The position numbers and the translations under genes were made by a program. Shown in pieces: positions 33,840-44,041 of a DNA stretch of 64,000 bases. Numbering within the stretch: position 1 is the stretch's first letter; every line of letters starts with the position of its first letter. The notes below the pieces were generated by a model. That model made no database searches, was not told the DNA's origin, and saw only the letters and a program-made list of their open reading frames with translations. The stretch lies in assembly GCF_030247195.1 (NCBI RefSeq), contig NC_080672.1, forward strand, positions 362,134,271-362,198,270, in the 5' to 3' direction. Source of the DNA: Topomyia yanbarensis (lineage: Eukaryota > Arthropoda > Insecta > Diptera > Culicidae).

Positions 33840-35092
33840 TTGGTAAATCGATCTTCATCTTTGTGATCATCCTCCTCACTGTACGGCGAAAATAGATTCA
33901 TGTTGTGGGGAAAACCTTTCGATGATGACCTCCATCTTTTCCGGGCACCTTTCAGGTGGTGCAGCTGAGCCTTTTATCTTTGTTATGCCAACTTTGTAGG
34001 TCTCTCCTAAGGAAATTCGCGTTGGCTTTGTGGCAAGGCTTTCTTGTACAGCTTGACTGCTTTGTTGAGAGCGGTTCTTGCAGCTCGCTTCCCTCGAGCT
34101 TTCTGACTTCTTTTTAATTTTAAATATATTTGACACGGCTCAATGCGTTAGCACAACTGAGCCGTGGAGCGCACCTTCGGGGTCATTTGGTCCGTCTTCT
34201 CTTGCGTTTTCGTTTACGTCCATGTCATCATCGGTACTGCATTCATCTTGCTCATCGTCGGATGTTCTTATTTGTTGTTTGTGCTTACGGGTCGCTATTG
34301 TAAATCCTTCTTCATCGGTATTAGATTCCTTATTGGTGGTGTTGGTTGTTGGTTTAGAAACATTTGCTGTAATCGTTGTTACTTCGATGTTGGTAATGGC
34401 AGTTAGTTTAGTGGTACTGGGACCGATCGTTGTTGAGCTGGTGGTTGTGAATGCCCGGTCTGCAGTCGTTGGTTTACCAACTGGTTGTGGTTTAACATAC
34501 GATGATTGTATACCGGCTTTGGTCGTATCAGGTGGAATTTCTTTAGCAGTCTCTGCGCAAGGTTTCCCGTGGTGTAGCGGATGATCACAACATTGACAGG
34601 TAGGAATCTGTCCTGGGTGCGTGACTAGTGTTCGTTGAGAATATTCAACACCATGAGGTGATTTGCATGTGAAAGTCAAGTAAGAGGGAATAGGTTTTGT
34701 CGGACGCATTCTCACCACACGAACTCCGTTGCGGCGTCTTGGGAAGAAGTTCCTCCAACTATCTTCCTTAACACGTGGTGCCAGGTCATGTCAACATTTA
34801 TCATACGTTGGGATACTGTATAAAATGTCATTACATTCGATGACGTGTTTCATGTTGTTCTGGGAAGCGAATGATTCTGCTTGACTAATATTTTTTAACA
34901 TATTCAGTACCGCATGACGTAAATGGTGGAATTGCACCGCATAAAGTACCGCAAGCTACGTTGAACTTCAAGTTCACCTTCAACATTTGCTCCCCTTCAT
35001 GAATTGATGGTATTACCGGATATTTCGTGTAGTCAACAGCAACACAGTTTGCCCGCATCGTGATATACTTTTGCTTGGCATTGTCACTCATT
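33840..35092 (-). pseudogene. Non-LTR gag-like ORF1 with one zinc knuckle
   Basis: Translation starts at about 35092 (MSDNAKQKYITMRANCVAVD). A frameshift in an A-run near 34890 moves it to NISQAESFASQNNMK. It continues in the 34718-34140 frame with RMRPTKPIPSYLTF and a perfect C-x2-C-x4-H-x4-C knuckle, CQCCDHPLHHGKPC. A Thr/Ser-rich stretch and acidic DEEGFTIATRKHKQQ follow. A single stop at 34140 is followed in frame by a basic segment to 33876. It probably belonged to the same R1/LOA-type element as the neighbouring endonuclease and RT scraps, although the order on the strand (endonuclease, gag, RT) is scrambled. Confidence 0.75.
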
Positions 35093-35159
35093 GTTTGTTC
35101 ACGTATCACACACTAGGCAGAAGGAATCAATTTTTGCTAAGCGTCGCGCGGGTAAATTT

Positions 35160-35750
35160 GATTACTTGCCCTGCTATTGCAGCGGAGCGATTTCTAGCTT
35201 CTGAGCTGAGCGAGATGAGAAACCGAAGTGATCTCCGACTTCTTCTCCAAGCTCGGAGGCAACTTATACGTAAATCGATAATCGTTGTATTGCACCCGGC
35301 GACCGTTTCTCAGTTTCCCATCTCTTGGTATGGTCGCATTACACGCCTTTGTTAGTAGTGCCGTGAACTCGTTCGCATTTAGGTTGAAGAGGATACCCTC
35401 AAATTCAAGTTCTTCGACGGACACGTTCATGTGAAAAATCGCTGTTTTCCATCTTCACTCGTTTATATATCTCCCACATGTGTAGTTCATAGTCCTGTTA
35501 TCAATGCTGTACCAGATCGCTTGGTGGTCGCTGTGGATATATCCTCGCACACTTTTCAGTCCATCTTTCCGGTTACTCCAAGGCTACAAAAAATGACATC
35601 GATAATGGATTCCCGGTTCTTCCTGCGGTAAGTGCCGATGATACCATTATTTGTAAGATCTATATTTAGCTTTGCTAGAGCATTCTTGATCGCTGATGGC
35701 CAGACAAAGTTCTTTTGATTCCAGCGTCTATCTCGAAAATTTCGCATGTT
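35160..35750 (-). pseudogene. R1/LOA-type APE endonuclease end and linker
   Basis: The minus strand reads NGIIGTYRRKNRESIIDVIF, then in a shifted frame GYIHSDHQAIWYSIDNR, which contains the conserved Ser-Asp-His near the end of APE endonucleases. It continues with ELEFEGILFNLNANEFTALL and TKACNATIPRDGK, the endonuclease-RT linker of R1/LOA-type ORF2. It stops at about 35194; the RT that should follow is absent here. Confidence 0.75.
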
Positions 35751-36398
35751 TCTGGTTCTTGGAATATTTCAGAATTAATGTCTCTTCGGCTTCTTGGAAA
35801 ACGGCTTATTCGATTTTCACAAGCTTAGCCTTAAATGGAAGGTTTGGTAGCAGATTTTGATCTGATCAAGTTCATAAGAATCGCACATATGGCTGCGGAA
35901 ATACGGTATGAATACTACGATCCCATATGAAATCTTTAAATGTCAAAAACCTTTCGCAAAAGCTCATGTATATTGAATATTGAACCACATATAAATCTCC
36001 AGGAGTCTGATTTGAATTCAGGTTGTTTCTTTATCTAAATTATTTTCGAATGCAACGATCGATTATGTCTCTATCGACTGTGGCGTTCAAAATGGAATCG
36101 ATTCAGAAGTCGGTCTGTATTAGCCTTTCCATGAGATGTTTGTTTGATAATACACAGATGGGTCCTTCCTTCCGCGACCAGCAAACGTTTCATTTGATGA
36201 TGGGATGGCAATTTCTAAAACTACCATAATAGTGTTCAGTTACGAAAAGCAAAACTCTATGGAAGTTATTGTTGTTATATAAAACGTGAAAATTTTTTGA
36301 ATTTTGATTATTTAAAAAAAAATTATTTGCCCCCTGATTTTTTTCAGCGATTTTGAAGGGGGGGGTGACATAATTTTTAAAAAATATTTGTAATGGCC

Positions 36399-38540
36399 TT
36401 AGTGGAAATTTTCCATTTTTTCAGGTAATCATTGAAAATATTCAAGCTTCGTTGCAGTCGACTGCAGATTATACGAAGACTCCTCCCAGTGGCTGAGATG
36501 CCAGTATCATCACAGAAAAGTGACTTTTTACAGCCTGTAGGTAGATTTGGAAGATCAGAGGTAAAAATATTGTATAGTATTGGTGCGACGCTTGATCCTT
36601 GAGGGACGCCTGCTTTAACGGGTAGCTTATTAGATTTACAATTCTGATAAGAAACCTGCAGGGTACGGTTAGTAAGATAATTTTTAATTATCTTTATTAT
36701 GTAAATTGGAAAATTGAAATCCCACATTTTGGCAATTAAACCTTTGTGCCAAACACTGTCGAAAGCTTTCGATGTCTAAAAGAGCAACTCCAGTGGAATA
36801 GCCCTCTGAGAGATTTGCCTTTATCAAGTTAGTTACTCTCACAAGTTGATGAGTAGTTGAATGTCCAATACGAAATCCAAACTGCTCAGGAAGAAAAATA
36901 GAATTCTCATTGATATGTGACATCATTCTAGTTAAAATGATTTTTACAAATAATTTACTAATAGAAGAGAGTAAGCTAATTGGTCGATAGCTAGATGCTT
37001 CTGCTGGGTTTTTATCTGGCTTCAAAATAGAAATAATCTTGGCATTTTTCCATCTTTCAGGGAAGTATGCTTATTCAAAACATTTGTTGAATATTTTGAC
37101 CAAGTATCTCATGGTGATTTCGGGAAGGTTTTTAAGAAGAATGTTGAAAATTCCATCATAACCTGGAGCTTTCATATTTTTTAACTTTTTCATGATGGAT
37201 TTGATCTCATCATAGTTTGTTTCAACAATATCGTCTAGAGACAATACTTGATTTGAAACGTTTTCATATTTTTGTAAGACTTCGGTTTGAATAGGACTCA
37301 CAACGTTGAGATTAAAATTATGGACACTTTCAAACTGCTGAGCAAGTTTTCGAGCTTTTTCTTCGTTTGTAAGAAGTAAGTATGTGGTCACCTTTCTTTA
37401 AAGCTGGAATTGGTTTCTGAGGTTTCTTAAGAACCTTAGAAAGTTTCCAGAAAGGTTTAGAATTTGGCTTGATTTGTTCAACCTCTTTCGCGAAATTTTC
37501 ATTTCTTAAGAGTGTGAATCTATGCTTAATTTCTTTTTGTAGATCCTGATAGATACATTTCATAGCAGGATCACGAGAACGTTGATATTGACGTCTTCGA
37601 ACATTCTTCAAGCGAATCAGAAGTTGAAGATCGTCGTCAATAATAGGAGTATTAAATTGTTTCTGTGTTGTTGGTACTGATAAATTTCCAGCATCAACTA
37701 TAGAATTACTTAAATTTTGTAATGCCGTATCAATGTCAGCTTTATTTTGTAAATCAAGGTCATGATTAAAATTATTCTCAATATAAGTTTTATACCTTTC
37801 CCAATTCGCTTTGTGATAATTGAACACTGAGCTAATGGGATTGGAAACAGGGGTGACATTATGGAACCATTTCGAATCGACTTTTTCATACAAGCTTGCA
37901 TACAATAAGCCTTTCGTTTCGAGATGCGCAATGCCACCCCAGCTTCTTGAGAAAGTGAAAAAGTTACTGGAAGATGATCAGAATCAAAGTCAACATGTGT
38001 AATCAATTCGCTACAAAGGTGACTTTGATCTGTCAAAACCAAATCAATTGTTGATGGATTCCTTACAGACGAATAGCATGTAGGACCATTCGGGAACAAA
38101 ATTGAATAATAACCAACAGAGCAATCATTAAAAAGTAGTTTGCCGTTGGAATTGCTTTGAGCATTATTCCAGGCTCGGTGTTTGGCGTTAAAATTTGCTC
38201 GCCAGTGCACTGAAAAGGCAAATAGGCTGCAGCAATAAAAATGATACCAAGATCAGTTTCAACTTCGTTACCCAAACTCTCGATCACCTTGGTGTCAAGA
38301 GACGGCGTAACGGAATGTTTGATCCTGCAATTAACCGCTATTGCGATTCCTCCGCCGAATCCAACAATTCGATCGAATCGATGAATAACAAAATTAGAGT
38401 TACTCTTCAATTTAATATTTGGTTTAAAAAAGTTTCGGTCACAACGGCGATATGCACATTATGTATCCTCAAGAAGTTGAAAAATTCGTCTTCGCACGTT
38501 TTTAATGAACGAGCATTCCAATTTAATAAATTTAAATGAT
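36399..38540 (-). pseudogene. Juan-like ORF2: endonuclease and RT core
   Basis: The 5' part gives an APE endonuclease N-terminus (WNARSLKTCEDEFFNFLR, GFGGGIAIAV). A deletion between LPFQCTGE and NFNAKHRAWNN removes the segment before the DFN motif. The frame then continues with STIDLVLTDQSHLCSELITH and FDSDHLPV (catalytic SDH). RT: MKKLKNMKAPGYDGI, SSYRPISLLSSISKLFVKII, EQFGFRIGHSTTHQL, then a frameshift at motif A (LLDIE then break), AGVPQGSSVAPILYN (motif B) and FCDDTGISA (motif C, Cys for Ala). It is interrupted at 36399 by the TTA element. At least four frameshifts. Confidence 0.9.
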
Positions 38541-38578
38541 TATTTAAAGTCATTGGTAAATTTCAATTTCATTACAAT

Positions 38579-39047
38579 TTAGTTAGCAAATTCCCAACAC
38601 GCTTGAAAAGCTTCAAACATGGAGGTAGAATTTAACATGGCAATCATCATAGGTAACATTGAGTCCTGCAGGTATTTTAATTTTTCTTCCGTTACGCTAC
38701 TTAGATCCATTTGGCTAAAGGAAGCGTTGGGTGCAAACGAGTTTGTGGGCGTGGTAACTGTAGCCGTTATTTTGGCCTTGTTAGCTGCCACTGAAGCATA
38801 AGATGACACACCATTGTAGGATGGTGTGACGGAGGTAGAAGAAGTTGTTAATCTATTTTGAATCGGATTAACACATTTGGACGTATTTTCTTGAAGTGTA
38901 CCTGAAGAAATAGGTACATTTTTTATTTGTTGTTTTTGTTGTCTAGAACGAGAATTTATAATTTTTTCTCGAACTGGACAACCCCAGAAATTCGATTTGT
39001 GGTTTTCGCTACAATTAGCGCATTTGAAACTTTTTGTGGTTTTTTGA
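38579..39047 (-). pseudogene. Juan-like ORF1 (gag-like), C-terminal part
   Basis: Begins at the second insertion with KTTKSFKCANC and completes a third zinc knuckle, CANCSENHKSNFWGC. It continues GCPVREKIINSRSRQQKQQI and ends with YASVAANKAKITA..SMFEAFQACWEFAN and a stop at 38579. In Jockey-clade gag proteins the knuckles bind element RNA in the RNP. Confidence 0.85.
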
Positions 39048-39212
39048 CATTAAAAATGTCTTACTCCACTATCTGGGGCTAGGTGTCATTCTAAAATCTA
39101 AACTATCTTCCATGTAACGAAACTATGTAAGGTTTGCACGCTTATAACTCCGATATTACTAGATGGATTTTAATCATTCATACACCAACCGATTCAGAAA
39201 CACCTAACTTAA

Positions 39213-39730
39213 CCCATTCATGCCCATGTTGTTTGTGGACAACAACGTTTTTAAACAGTTATAACTTTTGATTGTGGCGAGATTTGCTCACAAAAACAAG
39301 TAAGGCTTATTAATGTGAATATTGCCCTTAATTTGAGTATTAACGGTTACAAGGATCAGCTCTAGAACTGAAGTTATTGTAATTAGTCTGATTGGAGTCC
39401 GATGGAGCAGTGCTGCCAGGGACAGTTTACGTTGACGACGGAAAATGATTTTTGCATATATCTTCGTTATGGTGAAATATTATTGAAAACTGATAAAACT
39501 TATCAATTTAGACTGTCGTTGGCTACGTTTCCACGTAATTGGACTATTGTAATTATTCTAGGAGAATTGTATTGAGCATTAGAAGGTAAAAATTGACCAG
39601 CTTCTAGCACTGCCATGGAAGCACCTATCTTTATAAAAATAGGCTTTTCGTGTTTCTTGACCCCACCGTTTTCAAGGAAAAATAATTTTGAAACCCTACA
39701 TGCGCTAGGAAAAAGTTGGGCATGAAAGGG
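39213..39730. mobile_element. 518-bp MITE, TTAA TSD, copy 1 (piggyBac-like)
   Basis: TTAA lies at 39209-39212 and 39731-39734. The left end CCCATTCATGCCCA and right end TGGGCATGAAAGGG are a 14-bp TIR with one mismatch. The interior is closely similar to 48901-49407 (GTTGTTTGTGGACAACAACG, CAGTGCTGCCAGGGACAGTTT, GGCTTTTCGTGTTTCTTGACC). Non-coding. CCC-starting TIRs with TTAA TSD fit piggyBac-type elements. Confidence 0.93.
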
Positions 39731-39894
39731 TTAAATATTGGTAATAATTTAATATCTCCCCAATAAAAGTAGACTTTTGGAAATTGGTAAAATTAAAAAG
39801 TTCACAAAAAACGGGAAAAATACCATTCGTGAGGCAGATTTCTCAGACACAGCCGTCAAAAGAGGGCAGCTTAGTTGCTCAATGAAACACGAAA

Positions 39895-40150
39895 AGTCAT
39901 AAATAGAAGCAACGCATGTCCGTTTAAATCAGTTGTTGCTCTTATCCCACACGAGCAACGTCGTCTCCGGGCGATGCAATAAGCGCTATCGATTTTCGGT
40001 AACGTTGGCATTTGCACACACTCGCACCTAAGTGACTAAACCATATACGGTTAGTTTATAAATAGAGGTGACGCGTACCCGTTTGAATCAGTTTTTGTTC
40101 TTATGTCCAACGGGTAAGATCATGGCTGCAGCGTCTGGGCACTACAATAA
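39895..40150 (+). promoter_or_regulatory. Tandem pair of TATA + Inr promoter-like blocks
   Basis: Block 1 has CATAAATAG at 39898-39906 and AATCAGTTG with the A at 39931. Block 2 has TATAAATAG at 40057-40065 and AATCAGTTT with the A at 40090. The spacing is 33 bp in both, as expected for TATA to an arthropod TCAGT initiator. The blocks are about 159 bp apart and share flanking sequence (GAAGCAACGCATGTCCGTTT versus GAGGTGACGCGTACCCGTTT, then GTTCTTAT). TATAAATAG plus GTTTGAATCAGTTNTTGTTC looks like insect histone-type core promoters, but no histone coding sequence follows. Confidence 0.55.
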
Positions 40151-40507
40151 GCGGTAGACGCTATGCATTTTCGGCAGCGGTGGCCGTGTGCGGATTTGTC
40201 GGGTACCAGCATGGTGTCACAGAATGATTTGCAAAGTGGGTGGGCGGGGTGGTTTGGATTTAATTCAATACGGTGTGTGCTGCTTAAGAGTGTTGCGTTT
40301 GAAAAAATATATTTATTTTTATACATGCGTGTGCGTTGTAACTTGTTAATCCATGTTTACGGCGCTTTGTAGCTGCGTAGGGTAAAGAGCCAATTGGTTT
40401 TCATGTTTCATATTTCGGTTATATGTTTTTTATCAGTAAGGCATCTGACAACGTGCTTCTGTAGTTATTGCACTGTTCAGCAGCGTAGTATTTTATATAG
40501 GAGAGTA
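40151..40507. other. Non-coding interior of the insertion
   Basis: Short frames on both strands (40120-40372) have no domain. No repeat recognised. Confidence 0.45.
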
Positions 40508-40624
40508 CACTCAGGTTTTTTACGCGGATTTTGAAATTTACGCGGTTTTCATTAACGCGTTTTTTTTAAATTTCCGCGGTTTTCATTTACACGGCCTGTA
40601 TCCCCTGCGTGAAAAATCTGAGTG
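40508..40624. mobile_element. 117-bp TA MITE
   Basis: TA flanks at 40506-40507 and 40625-40626. The left end CACTCAGGTTTTTTACGCGG and right end CTGCGTGAAAAATCTGAGTG are inverted repeats of about 20 bp. The interior repeats ACGCGGTTTTCATT. TA target suits a Tc1/mariner-type non-autonomous element. Confidence 0.85.
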
Positions 40625-41600
40625 TAATTGCATCGGAAACAATCACATTCCCAGCAGAACTTTTTGTTTTCTAATTTTAAACACTTTTGTTTCGCACTGC
40701 ACACAACGGAAAATTTTAAAACAGAACTTGCCGTCCCAGCAGCAGTTGAAGCGGGTGTTCTTTTTCGATTCAAATTCAAGCCATGTCTTAAGCGTTACTG
40801 GACTTAAAATTGTTTTCCCAGTTTAACCAGTCAGAATATCTGTCCTACCCTATGTATTTAAAATACAGTTCTAATTGCGTTTTAAGGTATACAACAAATA
40901 CGGTTGGGTATACTAATTTAAATTTTAAAATAAATCTGTTTTAAATTATGAAACAAACCGCTGTACTGAAGATATAATTATGTCAGTCCTATTACCACAT
41001 AAAACACCTATATAACATAAAACGCTGCAGAATTGGTTTAATAATACAATGTTTACACTACAGAGTTATAACACGTTTTAATAATTAGCAACAAGAAAAA
41101 TGTCACCAAGATAGCATAAAAACCCGATTTAACTGGTAGTGCGAACGATGCATAACAATGTAATTTATCAAATAATTTCATTTTTCCACCACTAATCGAT
41201 CAAGAAATACTTACACTTAAGGTTGTTTACTTAAGTTCATTAGTACATTATTGAAAATTTAAATGGAAAATGAAATTTCATATTTTATGGAGAATCTGTA
41301 TATTTCCGTTGGCGGGCGTGGGTTTCCTCATCACAGCTCTCAATATGGAACTTTTCTTTTGAATATATTTTCTGGACAGACCAGCCTATTTTTACTAGAT
41401 GGATCAGCCAAATAATGCCAATCACCTAGTGAGATACTTGATTAATTAATAGATTACCGTTAAAAGACCTTCAATAAATTATGTTTTAATGGGGAGGGTA
41501 TATAGCAAATTGTAACATATGAAAACAGGCGAGTGAACAAGAACGTGTGTCGATATGTGTGATAGATAAAAAAGCTATATTTTTAATGTCACCGTGGTCG
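40625..41600. other. Non-coding remainder of the insertion
   Basis: AT-rich, with no gene or repeat that I can support. The right end carries the inverted GACATTAAAAAT border near 41575. Confidence 0.45.
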
Positions 41601-41626
41601 TGTCCTGTACACAACCCTTTAATTTT

Positions 41627-42405
41627 TTTCACCGGACAAGTATCTTTAGTGTGCGATTTATCACCACAGATCATACATTTGGAATCCAAACGACAATTTT
41701 TTGTGCCGTGGCCAAAGCCTTGGCATCTACGACACTGGGTCAGATTTAGAATTCTGCCCCCATGTCGTCTATAATGTTCCCACTTTACTCGCACGTGGAA
41801 CATAAAACGTGCTTTTTCAAATACTTTCAAATTATTAACCTCATTACGGTTAAAATGAATTAAATAAAGCTCCTGGATAATTCCAGAGCGTACTGGCGTG
41901 TTATCGCCGCTAGCCTTTTTTCTTCATAAGAATAACTTGTGAAGGAGAAAAGCCAAGTAAATTCTCCAATTCATTGGATATTTCATCCAAACTTTGACCT
42001 TGTGGTAGCCCTTTCAAGACAGCCTTGAATGGTCTATCTGTCTTGAAATCATATGAATAAAATTTATATAACTTCTCCGTAAGATACTGGAGTAGTCGCT
42101 GCTGTAACTCGACATTCTCCTCTTCGGCCAATCTGAAAAGAGACTTTCACGTCCGGAAGGAACGTCGTAAGCTCAGTTCGAAAGGCTTTGAAGTCGGAGA
42201 TCATCACTGTTATAGGCGGAGGTGATTGCGTTTTCTTCTCATTGGGATTATGCGCAATGCGAGGAAATTTAGAAATTTCATCAGCTTCGTATTCGGATAA
42301 AACATCGAATGAGTTGCTGCAGTCAATTGAATTTTCGGGTGGAGATACCCTTTTCCGTTTAGCTTTAATTTTTGGCACACGGCCTTTCTGGGAGGACCCT
42401 GGCAT
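41627..42405 (-). pseudogene. Juan-like ORF1 (gag-like), N-terminal part
   Basis: Start at 42405 (MPGSSQKGRVPKIKAKRKRV), basic and low complexity. It continues ISDFKAFRTELTTFLPDVKV. A frameshift near 42130 leads to YLTEKLYKFYSYDFKTDRPF and AVLKGLPQGQSLDEISNELE, the conserved segment before the knuckles. The frame then shifts to RVKWEHYRRHGG and two C-x2-C-x4-H-x4-C knuckles, CRRCQGFGHGTKNC and CMICGDKSHTKDTC. The third knuckle lies beyond the insertion. Confidence 0.88.
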
Positions 42406-42570
42406 GCTGGAAGAATTAAATATTTCTTTAGAATTCAGCCAGCCAGATCTTGAAAAATGTTTTAGTCTTGAAAAAGACTGATTGAGTGGAAAAAGTAGGT
42501 AGTCTTGAGAAAGACTGATCGAGCGAAAATATAATAGCCTTGAGAAAGACTGTTGCTGTTGAAAAACTCT
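42406..42570 (-). promoter_or_regulatory. Juan-like 5' UTR with three tandem small hairpins
   Basis: AGTCTTGAAAAAGACTG (about 42463), AGTCTTGAGAAAGACTG (about 42502) and AGCCTTGAGAAAGACTG (about 42537) repeat with a period of about 35-40 bp. Each forms a 6-bp stem (AGTCTT/AAGACT; one G-T pair in the third). They sit directly upstream of the ORF1 start. In this clade the 5' UTR carries the internal Pol II promoter; a role for these hairpins is inference. Confidence 0.6.
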
Positions 42571-43189
42571 ACACAGAAAAAATATTTTGTAATTTTAAGT
42601 TTATTTTCATGCACATATTTGGAGCATGAATATAAATGTAAAATTAAGTTCCACCACAAATACACACGACTTGTCGTGCTTTCTTCAACGAATTTAATTA
42701 TAATTCTATACGTGGATTGAAAATTACAGTTACTTTAAACGGAAAACCAATGCACTTCAATGTATTTTTATTCGAATACTGCTGTAAAATGAATGACATG
42801 TAATATTACACGAATGAAAGTGTAAAATTATATGCTGTTTAATGCTCCAATTGATTTTAACGTAATTTTCAATCAAATTTTTGATTCAATCTTTGTATGT
42901 TTACATTCGTATCGATTTACATGTCGTTTAAATTTCATTATTTTTTGGTGTGTAGGTAAACCAAGAGCTATCAAGATTTGTGACCGGTTCGAACGAAGGT
43001 TCAAGCCGGTATGAATCAAACAACTTTTATTAAAAGAATCAAAGGTTGTCAATCAGCATCTGAAACGGATTAAATTTTTGACGATTTTGGAATTAGCGAA
43101 ATATGATTACGATAACCCACATCGAAAAAATATGTACGGTAATTTGTAAACAACTTTTTATTAATTCTGGAACAATCACATAGCTCAAT
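42571..43189. other. Non-coding, no gene seen
   Basis: AT-rich flank of the Juan-like element. No recognised motif. Confidence 0.45.
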
Positions 43190-43262
43190 TCTCGCACCAT
43201 GACAGGGTCACTTAGAATTGCAGACGAGGCGGGAAATGCCACCCACTGAAACATTGCCTGAG
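43190..43262 (+). repeat. Family X, fragment of the start block
   Basis: GTCACTTAGAATTGCAGACGAGGCGGGAAATGCCACCCACTGAAACATTGC parallels CAGAATCACTC..GCAGACGAGACGGG..CCACTAAAACACTGC of copies A-C. Only about 70 bp are retained. Confidence 0.6.
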
Positions 43263-43919
43263 CCTTAGGTACACTCCTGGTGAGGCTAGCAACCCATTCA
43301 ACAGGCACAGTAAATGAGTTATGCAGCTCGCCTAGGATGTAGTGGAGGACGATTATGGGCTCTGTTGGATTTCCGTAAAAAGCTACATAAATTAGCAAGC
43401 AAGTTTTGACTCATTATGATCGATATCGGTCAACAGAATTGCTTTGTTGGGAGTTTCGTATATTAAGCAACGAAGAGTAAACCGGATTGATCAGAGAATA
43501 GCTGAATATAATCAGGGCCGCAGCGTAGGCTTTTAGCGCCCTTGGTGGAGTCTCAGTTACAGTAATGTATATTCATTCCAATATACCTGCAAACAGAGCT
43601 TAGAAAAATTGACATCCCCGCGTGAACTTGAGAGATAAACGAAATTCAATTAATGCATGCCGCAATGAATGAAGTATTTGGTTCGTTTCCCTCGTCATTC
43701 GTTCTTCCGATACAATGCATTCGCGTCTGAATATGTTCGGTTTCAGAAGCAAACTGAATTTTGTTTCTATGCTAGCTCTGATAGAGTTTATCGAGCAAAA
43801 GTGCACCAGAAACAAATTTTCGGTAAATATTTCAAAAGTGATTCAAATTGTCTAACCTATTTCGGGTAAAGTCATCAATAAGCAGCAGCAATAGAGCACT
43901 ATACACTACACTTGCTCTG
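43263..43919. other. Non-coding; family Y fragment at 43513-43570
   Basis: CAGGGCCGCAGCGTAGGCTT..GCGCCCTTGGTGGAGTCTCAG is a third partial copy of family Y. No gene is supported. A minus frame at 43093-43398 reads through repeat DNA. Confidence 0.5.
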
Positions 43920-44041
43920 GAACACAATTATGTAGTGTCTCCGTTTTTGGAGCTAGCGTCAATCCGGCGCTAGCTTAGTCCTGTCACTAAGTTAGTGTCG
44001 GATTCTGATGAGACGAAGACGAAACGCAAATTCCATAACTA
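43920..44041 (+). repeat. Foldback-family member (GACGAAG/TTAGTGTCGG type)
   Basis: CTCCGTTTTTGGAGCTAGCG, TAGCTTAGTCCTGTCACTAA, GTTAGTGTCGGATTCTGATG and GAAACGCAAATTCCATAAC. The same sequence appears inverted at 47200-47310 and, as a hairpin with both halves, at 51857-52037. It contains internal short hairpins. Confidence 0.7.

Larger units (their letters stand above)
31496..36398. mobile_element. 4.9-kb TIR element with 3-bp TTA TSD (PIF/Harbinger-like?)
   Basis: The left end GGCCATTACAAATC..ATTATGTC and the right end are inverted repeats of 32 bp with one mismatch. TTA lies at 31493-31495 and 36399-36401. Removing the insert plus one TTA restores Juan ORF2 across the junction, so the borders are exact. 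A TTA/TAA TSD is characteristic of PIF/Harbinger elements and of 3-bp-TSD mosquito MITEs. I see no transposase; the interior holds decayed pieces of another non-LTR clade on the minus strand and short unrecognised frames. It is therefore probably a non-autonomous element that grew by nested insertion. Confidence 0.85.
39048..41626. mobile_element. 2.6-kb composite insertion in Juan ORF1
   Basis: The gag frame breaks after CPVKK (about 41630) and resumes at KTTKSFKCANC (about 39047). The target was a run of T on the plus strand (TTTTTT on both sides). Left end: GACATTAAAAATGTCTTACTCC. The right end, in reverse complement, is AAAGGGTTGTGTACAGGACACG..GACATTAAAAAT, so GACATTAAAAAT occurs near both ends, inverted. 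Inside are a TTAA MITE, a tandem promoter-like block and a TA MITE. The outer element type is unknown. Confidence 0.7.
30785..42570 (-). mobile_element. Juan-like (Jockey-clade) non-LTR retrotransposon, near full length, twice interrupted
   Basis: Reading 5' to 3' on the minus strand: 5' UTR about 42570-42406, gag-like ORF1 42405-41627, insertion 41626-39048, rest of ORF1 to about 38579, ORF2 endonuclease and RT 38540-36399, insertion 36398-31496, ORF2 C-terminus 31495-30967, 3' UTR to about 30785. Without the inserts it is about 4.3 kb, close to the length known for Juan elements (roughly 4.7 kb, from general knowledge). Several frameshifts and a deletion in the endonuclease make it dead. 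The name is from remembered similarity of ORF2 and should be checked. No TSD was found. Confidence 0.85.

Noticed and set aside
33439..34584. Plus-strand frames of 80-168 codons
   Set aside because: They are antisense shadows of the gag-like and RT remnants, which read clear domain motifs on the minus strand.
42188..42481. 97-codon plus-strand frame
   Set aside because: Shadow of the Juan-like ORF1 start and its 5' UTR.
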